The notes beneath the pieces were generated by a model, which did no database searches, was not told where the DNA came from, and saw only the letters and a list, made by a program, of their open reading frames with translations. A stretch of 64,000 nucleotides of DNA from Micromonospora sediminimaris (lineage in GTDB: Bacteria > Actinomycetota > Actinomycetes > Mycobacteriales > Micromonosporaceae), in assembly GCA_900112325.1 (NCBI GenBank), contig FOLJ01000008.1:62001-126000 (forward strand), in the 5' to 3' direction. This document shows, in pieces, positions 59,533 through 64,000 of the stretch. The position numbers and the translations under genes are program-made. Position 1 is the stretch's first letter; every line of letters begins with the position of its first letter.

Positions 59533-60861
59533 TCAGCTCACCAGGGGCTTGAGATCCTCGCGAGGCGGCGTCCACTCCCCCGGCGCGGCGGCCACCTGCT
59601 CACCGGAACGGATGTCCTTGACCTCGTCGGGGTCGCCGTCCGCACCCGGGAACCAGACGTACGGGATGCCACGCCGCTCGGCGTACCGGATCTGCTTGCC
59701 GAACTTCGCCGCGCTCGGCGACACCTCGGCCGGGATCCCCCGGGACCGCAACGCCCCGGCGACGGAGTCGCTTTTCGCCCGCAGTTCCTCGTTGGTCACC
59801 GCGACCAGCACGCAGGTGGGCACCGCCCGCGACACGGACAGTGCGCCCGCGCCGAAGAGCAGCCCGAGCAGGCGGGTCACGCCGATCGAGATGCCCACCC
59901 CGGGGAAGCGGGCGTTGCCCGCGCTGGCCAGGTTGTCGTACCGACCGCCGGAGCAGATCGAGCCGAACCGCTCGTACCCGATCAGCTGCGTCTCGTAGAC
60001 GGTGCCGGTGTAGTAGTCCAGACCCCGGGCGATACGCAGGTCCGCGACGCAGAGACCCGGCGCGTGCGCGGCGGCGGTCTCCACCACCCGGACCAACTCC
60101 TCGACCCCCTCGTCGAGCAGCGGATCACTGACCCCGAGCGCGCGCACCGCGTCCGCGAAGGAGGCGTCCGGCGCGGAGATCTCGGCAAGTGACAGCACCG
60201 CCTTGGCCTGTGCCTCGCTCGCCCCGGCGGTGGTCGCCAGCAGCTCCGTGACACCGGCCGGGCCGATCTTGTCGAGCTTGTCGACCGCGCGCAGCGCCGC
60301 CTCCGGATCGGTCAGACCGATGCCCCGGTAGAAGCCCTCACAGATCTTGCGGTTGTTGACCTGGATGCGGATCGGCGGGATCGGCAACGACCGCAGCGCG
60401 TCGCCGACGACGAGCGGCATCTCCGCCTCGTGGTGCACCGCGAGGGTGTCCCGGTCGACGATGTCGATGTCGGCCTGGAGGAACTCCCGGTAACGCCCCT
60501 CCTGCGGGCGCTCACCGCGCCACACCTTCTGGATCTGGTAGCGGCGGAACGGGAAGTTCAGCTTGCCGGCGTTCTCCAGCACGTACCTGGCGAACGGCAC
60601 GGTCAGGTCGAAGTGCAGGCCGAGGGCGTCGTCACCGGCCGGGCCCTCCGGTTCACCGTGCAGCCGTCGGATCACGTAGACCTCCTTGGAGGTCTCCCCC
60701 TTACGCAGCAACTGGTCCAACGGCTCGACCGCCCGGGTCTCCAGCGGCGCGAAGCCGTACAGCTCGAAGGTCGACCGGATCCGGTCCAGCACGTACTGCT
60801 CGATCATCCGTTGGGCGGGCGTCCACTCCGGGAAACCGGAGATGGGCGTGGGCTTGCTCAT
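59533..60861 (-). CDS. hisS: Histidyl-tRNA synthetase
   Basis: Charges tRNA-His. 442 aa. Class-II motif 1 region, LHFDLTVPFARYV and motif 2 FRRYQIQKVWRGERPQEGRYREFLQADID, HisA motif ARGLDYYTGTVYE, SGGRYDNL and the C-terminal anticodon domain (VLVAVTNEELRAKSD onward). ATG 60861. Confidence 0.98.
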   Translation of the reverse strand: MSKPTPISGFPEWTPAQRMIEQYVLDRIRSTFELYGFAPLETRAVEPLDQLLRKGETSKEVYVIRRLHGEPEGPAGDDALGLHFDLTVPFARYVLENAGKLNFPFRRYQIQKVWRGERPQEGRYREFLQADIDIVDRDTLAVHHEAEMPLVVGDALRSLPIPPIRIQVNNRKICEGFYRGIGLTDPEAALRAVDKLDKIGPAGVTELLATTAGASEAQAKAVLSLAEISAPDASFADAVRALGVSDPLLDEGVEELVRVVETAAAHAPGLCVADLRIARGLDYYTGTVYETQLIGYERFGSICSGGRYDNLASAGNARFPGVGISIGVTRLLGLLFGAGALSVSRAVPTCVLVAVTNEELRAKSDSVAGALRSRGIPAEVSPSAAKFGKQIRYAERRGIPYVWFPGADGDPDEVKDIRSGEQVAAAPGEWTPPREDLKPLVS

Positions 60862-60948
60862 GACGTACTCCCTCGGCAGCCGCGCGCTGCGCGGCAGAGT
60901 CTGCTGACGATCCCGCGCGGTCCGCGCGGTGCGGTCTCGACGCGACCG

Positions 60949-61665
60949 TTACAGGCCGCGGGTGGGTGCCGGTCGCGCGCCGCCCAACTCCGCCACCTCG
61001 ACAAGGTACGGGTTGGTGGCGCGCTCGCGGCCGATGGTGGTCGTGGGGCCGTGGCCGGGCAGGACGACGGTGTCGTCGGCCAACGGGAGGATCTTGTCCC
61101 GCAGGCTGGTGACCATCGTCGGCATGCTGCCGCCCGGCAGGTCGGTGCGGCCGATCGAGCCGGCGAAGAGCACGTCACCGGAGAGGCAGAGCTGCTCCGC
61201 CTCCCAGGGCGAGCCGGCGCCGGGCAGCCGGAAGAGCACCGACCCGCCGGTATGGCCGGGCGCATGGTCGACGGTGATCTCCAGCCCGGCGAGGGCGAGC
61301 GTCGTACCGTCGGCCAACTCGGCCACGTCCTCTGGCTCGGCGTACGGCAGTCGCCCGCCGAAGAGCTGCGTCAGTTCCATCGACAGCGCCTTCGTCGGAT
61401 CCGCCAGCAGCTCCCGGTCGTCCGGGTGCACGTACGCGGTGATTCCGCGCGCCCCGCAGACCGGCGCCACGGAGAAGGTGTGGTCGAGGTGCCCGTGGGT
61501 GAGCAGCACCGCGGCCGGGTGCAGACGATGCTCGGCGAGCAGCGCGTCGAGCCGGTCGACCACCCCGATGCCGGGATCGACCACCACGCACTGTTCCCCC
61601 GGCCCGGTGGCGACCACGTAGCAGTTGGTGCCGAAGGCGTCCGCGGGAAAGCCGACCACGAGCAC
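60949..61665 (-). CDS. Metallo-beta-lactamase-fold hydrolase (glyoxalase II-like)
   Basis: 238 aa from GTG 61665 after GGGGAG. Metal motif THGHLDH near residue 56, further His in HAPGHTGGSV, Asp in LSGDVLFAGSIGRTDLPGG and His in VLPGHGP. Matches the small hydroxyacylglutathione-hydrolase-like proteins next to hisS and relA in actinobacteria. In this group the true substrate is not established; a glutathione thioester is unlikely in an actinobacterium (mycothiol user). Confidence 0.9.
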   Translation of the reverse strand: MLVVGFPADAFGTNCYVVATGPGEQCVVVDPGIGVVDRLDALLAEHRLHPAAVLLTHGHLDHTFSVAPVCGARGITAYVHPDDRELLADPTKALSMELTQLFGGRLPYAEPEDVAELADGTTLALAGLEITVDHAPGHTGGSVLFRLPGAGSPWEAEQLCLSGDVLFAGSIGRTDLPGGSMPTMVTSLRDKILPLADDTVVLPGHGPTTTIGRERATNPYLVEVAELGGARPAPTRGL

Positions 61666-61910
61666 GTCCGCTCCCCTTTCCGTCGAGTCGTCCTCTCCGG
61701 CAGCCTACCGGCGTCGCCGGCCTACCGGCCCGACCCGCCGGCCCCCGGGTGAGGCACTGACGGAGCCCGATGTAGAAGGGCACCGACCTCGTACACCACT
61801 TTCCCAGCCGGTACCCGTACACTCTGGCGGGCGTGTGGCGTGGCACACCTGCCGCCCGACAGGTACACGACCACCGGGTGACGACCAGGGTAGAGGAAAG
61901 GGGAGCACGG
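61666..61910. promoter_or_regulatory. Divergent region between the MBL-fold gene and the first cyclophilin
   Basis: 245 nt. TACACT at 61818-61823 is a possible -10 for the plus-strand genes; GGGGAG at 61900-61905 is the SD. No dyad of note. Confidence 0.35.
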
Positions 61911-62846
61911 GTGGCTTCCAGCAGGGACCGGCAGCGCAAACTGGCGCGGGCCAAGCTCGACCGGCAACTGGCCCGCCGGGCCGCCGCCGCCAGGCGTCGC
62001 CGACGCATCCAGGCCGGTGTCGGCACCGCCCTGATCCTCGTGCTGGTCGTCGCCGGCTCGGCGTGGGCCCTCGGCGCGTTCGACAGCGAGCCGACCGAGG
62101 ACACCGCGGCCGACGAGGTCTGCCTCTGGACCCCGCAGAACACCGAGGGCAACGCCAACCTCAAGGATGTCGGCGAGCCCCCGACCACCGGGCTGCCGGT
62201 CACCGGCACCCGGCCGATGACGATCACCACCAACCAGGGTGCGCCGATCTCCGTCGAGCTGGATCTTGCCAGCGCCCCGTGCGCCGCGGCCAGCATCACC
62301 CACCTGGCCAGCCAGTCGTTCTACGACAACACCAAGTGCCACGAGATCACCGCCGACGGCGCGGTGCGCTGCGGCGATCCCAGCGGCACCGGTCTGGGCG
62401 GCCCGGCCTACTCGTTCTACGACGAGAACGTGCCGACCGCGCCGGAGGCGTCGCCGCAGCCGAGCCCGTCCCCGGACGAGCCACCGACGTACCCCAAGGG
62501 CACGGTCGCGATGATCTCGAACCCGCCCGGCGCCAACGGCAGCCAGTTCCTGATCTTCTTCAAGGATTTCACCACCGCCGAGCCGAAGTTTCCGATCATC
62601 GGCCGGGTCACCGAGGGCCTCGACGTCGTCGAGAAGATCGGCGCCCTGCCGACGGTGGACAATGGGGCCGGGGAGAAGGTCAAGCCGGAGGATGACGACG
62701 TGGTCATCCAGAGCCTGACCGTCGGCGAGCCCGTGCTGGATCCGGCGTCGTCCGCCGATCCGGCGCCCTCGGGCACGCCGGAGTCCTCCGGCACACCGAG
62801 TCCGGCGGCCTCGGGCGACCCCGAGGCCAGCGCCAGCGCCGGCTGA
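61911..62846 (+). CDS. Membrane-anchored cyclophilin-like protein lacking the catalytic Arg
   Basis: 311 aa from GTG 61911 with GGGGAG. Basic N-terminus, one TM (AGVGTALILVLVVAGSAWAL), then a cyclophilin domain outside: SITHLASQSFYDNTKCHEIT, CGDPSGTG, NGSQFLIFF. The usual F-H-R motif reads CHEIT: the catalytic Arg is Glu (codon 62343-62345). The loop PQPSPSPDEPP is expanded and the C-terminus is Ser/Pro-rich. It may serve as a binding protein or chaperone rather than a fast isomerase. Tandem with a paralogue. Confidence 0.9.
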   Translation: MASSRDRQRKLARAKLDRQLARRAAAARRRRRIQAGVGTALILVLVVAGSAWALGAFDSEPTEDTAADEVCLWTPQNTEGNANLKDVGEPPTTGLPVTGTRPMTITTNQGAPISVELDLASAPCAAASITHLASQSFYDNTKCHEITADGAVRCGDPSGTGLGGPAYSFYDENVPTAPEASPQPSPSPDEPPTYPKGTVAMISNPPGANGSQFLIFFKDFTTAEPKFPIIGRVTEGLDVVEKIGALPTVDNGAGEKVKPEDDDVVIQSLTVGEPVLDPASSADPAPSGTPESSGTPSPAASGDPEASASAG

Positions 62847-62911
62847 CCACGGGCGGCCGGGCCCCAACCCCACCGCAGCGGCATCCACATACAGTCCAGG
62901 AGGATCGAGGC

Positions 62912-63745
62912 GTGACGTCCACCAGAGAGCGGCAGCGCGCGGCGGCCCGCGCCCGGCTCGAGAAGGAGATGGCCGAGCGGGCCGCTCGGGCCCGTAAGCG
63001 CCGCCAGACGCAGGCGGTCGTCGGGGCCGGCGTGGTCCTGCTGCTGGTGGTCGCCGGCACGGCCTGGCTCGCCAGCAACGTGCTCGGCGACGACAGCGGC
63101 ACCGACAACGCGGCCCAGGACGCGAACTCCGTGCAGTGCGACTGGGTCGAGATGCCCGAGGGTGAGCGCACCCCGCAGGTCAAGGACGTCGGGCTGCCGG
63201 ACACGCAGCAGAGCAAGGTTGGTGTCCAGACCATGACGATCACCACGAACCTCGGCCCGATCACCGCCCGGATCGACAGGTCCGCGGTGCCGTGCACGGC
63301 GGGCAGCTTCACCCACCTGGCCGAGCAGAACTTCTTCGACAACACCAAGTGCCACCGGCTGGTGACCGAAGGCATCAAGGTGCTCCAGTGCGGCGACCCG
63401 AGCGCCACCGGCGAGGGCTGGCGGGACACCGACGGCACCGGCGGTCCGAGCTACCGCATGGCGGAGGAGAACCTGCCGGCCGACAAGCGGCCGCCGTACC
63501 CGGAGGGCGTCATCGCGATGGCCAACTCGGGCCAGCCGTCCAGCAGCGGCAGCCAGTTCTTCATCGTGTACGGCGATTCGCCGCTGGACCCGAACTACAC
63601 CGTCCTCGGCACCATCACCGGCGGAATGGACATCGTGAAGGATGTCGCGGCGGCCGGTGACGACGGCGCGTTCGCCCAGCAGGCCGGTGGCGGTCACCCG
63701 AAGAAGGAGGTCGTCATCACCGACCTCACGATGACCGACGCCTGA
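62912..63745 (+). CDS. Membrane-anchored cyclophilin-type peptidyl-prolyl isomerase
   Basis: 277 aa from GTG 62912, with AGGAGG twelve nt upstream. TM near residues 37-56 (VVGAGVVLLLVVAGTAWLA), then a cyclophilin domain with FTHLAEQNFFDNTKCHRLV (Arg kept), CGDPSATGEG, SGSQFFIVYGDS and VLGTITGGMDIV. Predicted to act on exported proteins at the membrane. It follows its Arg-less paralogue by 65 nt in what appears to be one operon. Confidence 0.93.
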   Translation: MTSTRERQRAAARARLEKEMAERAARARKRRQTQAVVGAGVVLLLVVAGTAWLASNVLGDDSGTDNAAQDANSVQCDWVEMPEGERTPQVKDVGLPDTQQSKVGVQTMTITTNLGPITARIDRSAVPCTAGSFTHLAEQNFFDNTKCHRLVTEGIKVLQCGDPSATGEGWRDTDGTGGPSYRMAEENLPADKRPPYPEGVIAMANSGQPSSSGSQFFIVYGDSPLDPNYTVLGTITGGMDIVKDVAAAGDDGAFAQQAGGGHPKKEVVITDLTMTDA

Positions 63746-63761
63746 CCCGAACCACCCGAAG

Positions 63762-63786
63762 CGCCCGTCGGCTCCGCCGACGGGCG
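63762..63786. terminator. Terminator after the cyclophilin pair
   Basis: Perfect 11-bp arms CGCCCGTCGGC / GCCGACGGGCG, 3-nt loop, followed by TTT. Lies 17 nt after the stop. Confidence 0.9.
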
Positions 63787-63821
63787 TTTCCATCTCTCCC
63801 CCACCCCCCGTTCCCGCCTTG

Positions 63822-63881
63822 GTTGATCAAGAAGTTTTGGTCTCGATCCGGCCGGATCGAGACCAAAACTTCTTGATCAAC
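63822..63881. repeat. Perfect 60-bp palindrome, GATCAAGAAGTT family, copy 3
   Basis: Exact 30+30 dyad centred on GGCC at 63850-63853, outer arm GTTGATCAAGAAGTTTTGG. Most intact member of the family seen also at 10727 and 55392. It lies between the convergent cyclophilin and relA genes. Confidence 0.92.
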
Positions 63882-63891
63882 GGGTCAGGGC

Positions 63892-63917
63892 GGGGTGGGT
63901 GGGTGGGTGGGTGGGGG
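63892..63917 (+). repeat. G-run tract next to relA stop
   Basis: GGGG followed by four T-GGG units and T-GGGGG: six G-runs of three or more separated by single T, directly abutting the relA stop codon. Strong G-quadruplex-forming pattern on the plus strand. Confidence 0.8.
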
Positions 63918-64000
63918 TTAGGCGCCGGAGGTTACGCGGTAGGCGTCGAAGACGCCGTCGACCTTGCGTACCGCCGCCAGCAGGTGCCCTAGGTGTTTGG
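63918..64000 (-). CDS. relA: RelA/SpoT (p)ppGpp synthetase/hydrolase, C-terminal end
   Basis: Only the last 26-27 codons are in the window, ending VRKVDGVFDAYRVTSGA then TAA. The HLGHLL-x-x-VRKVDGVFDAYRV pattern is the end of the ACT domain of actinobacterial long RelA. Position beside the cyclophilin pair and hisS agrees with the known neighbourhood. Confidence 0.85.
   Translation of the reverse strand, partial: KHLGHLLAAVRKVDGVFDAYRVTSGA

Overview
The window is about 72-74% GC, carries actinobacterial marker genes (bldD, mihF, a degenerate priA, DUF6167 and DUF948 genes beside alaS) and uses many GTG starts with 4-nt stop/start overlaps. Gene content and order point to a Micromonosporaceae chromosome (Micromonospora or a close relative). 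The genus is inferred; no rRNA marker is present. I saw no tRNA, rRNA, CRISPR array, IS transposase, integrase or phage gene.

Layout: nearly everything is a conserved housekeeping neighbourhood on the minus strand. From left to right: a P450 fragment and a kinase/ParB-like fusion (1-1.2 kb); priA, metK, coaBC, rpoZ, a decayed gmk, mihF, pyrF (1.4-8.1 kb); an orphan bioA; pyrD, carB, carA, pyrC, pyrB, pyrR (9.6-18.1 kb), the pyrimidine operon with a PyrR-type RNA site over the pyrR Shine-Dalgarno (SD); divergent bldD; nusB, efp, aroQ, aroB (19-22 kb); a plus-strand DUF2243/ctaG pair splitting the aro operon; then aroK and aroC (23.5-25.2 kb).

From 25.4 to 38.7 kb lies an accessory block, nine tightly packed genes for an exported polysaccharide (GT2, Alg13/Alg14-like pair, APH-fold protein, sulfotransferase, Wzx-like flippase, Wzy-like polymerase, Wzz/Wzc-like protein, hexapeptide acetyltransferase) followed by a secreted beta-propeller and a secreted DNRLRE-GH26-like hydrolase. 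It sits between aroC and aroE. A cytoplasmic GH10 gene is inserted between aroE and mltG.

The right part resumes core genes: mltG, ruvX, alaS, DUF6167, DUF948, a very large proline-rich membrane protein with 84-bp tandem repeats, rarA, a short accessory stretch (GNAT, MFS, ArsR regulator with two operator palindromes, a broken SDR/RmlD-like gene), aspS, a membrane protein, a streptogrisin-like protease, hisS, a metallo-beta-lactamase-fold hydrolase, two cyclophilin-type proteins and the C-terminus of relA.

The most unusual material is (1) the sulfotransferase-containing polysaccharide block with structured leaders; (2) families of long intergenic inverted repeats, including a perfect 60-bp palindrome; (3) decayed or non-canonical versions of core genes (gmk P-loop, priA apparently starting at CTG, RmlD-like gene lacking its NAD loop, cyclophilin lacking the catalytic Arg); and (4) clear cis-regulatory sites (PyrR RNA loop, 22-bp palindrome at bldD/pyrR, ArsR tandem operators).
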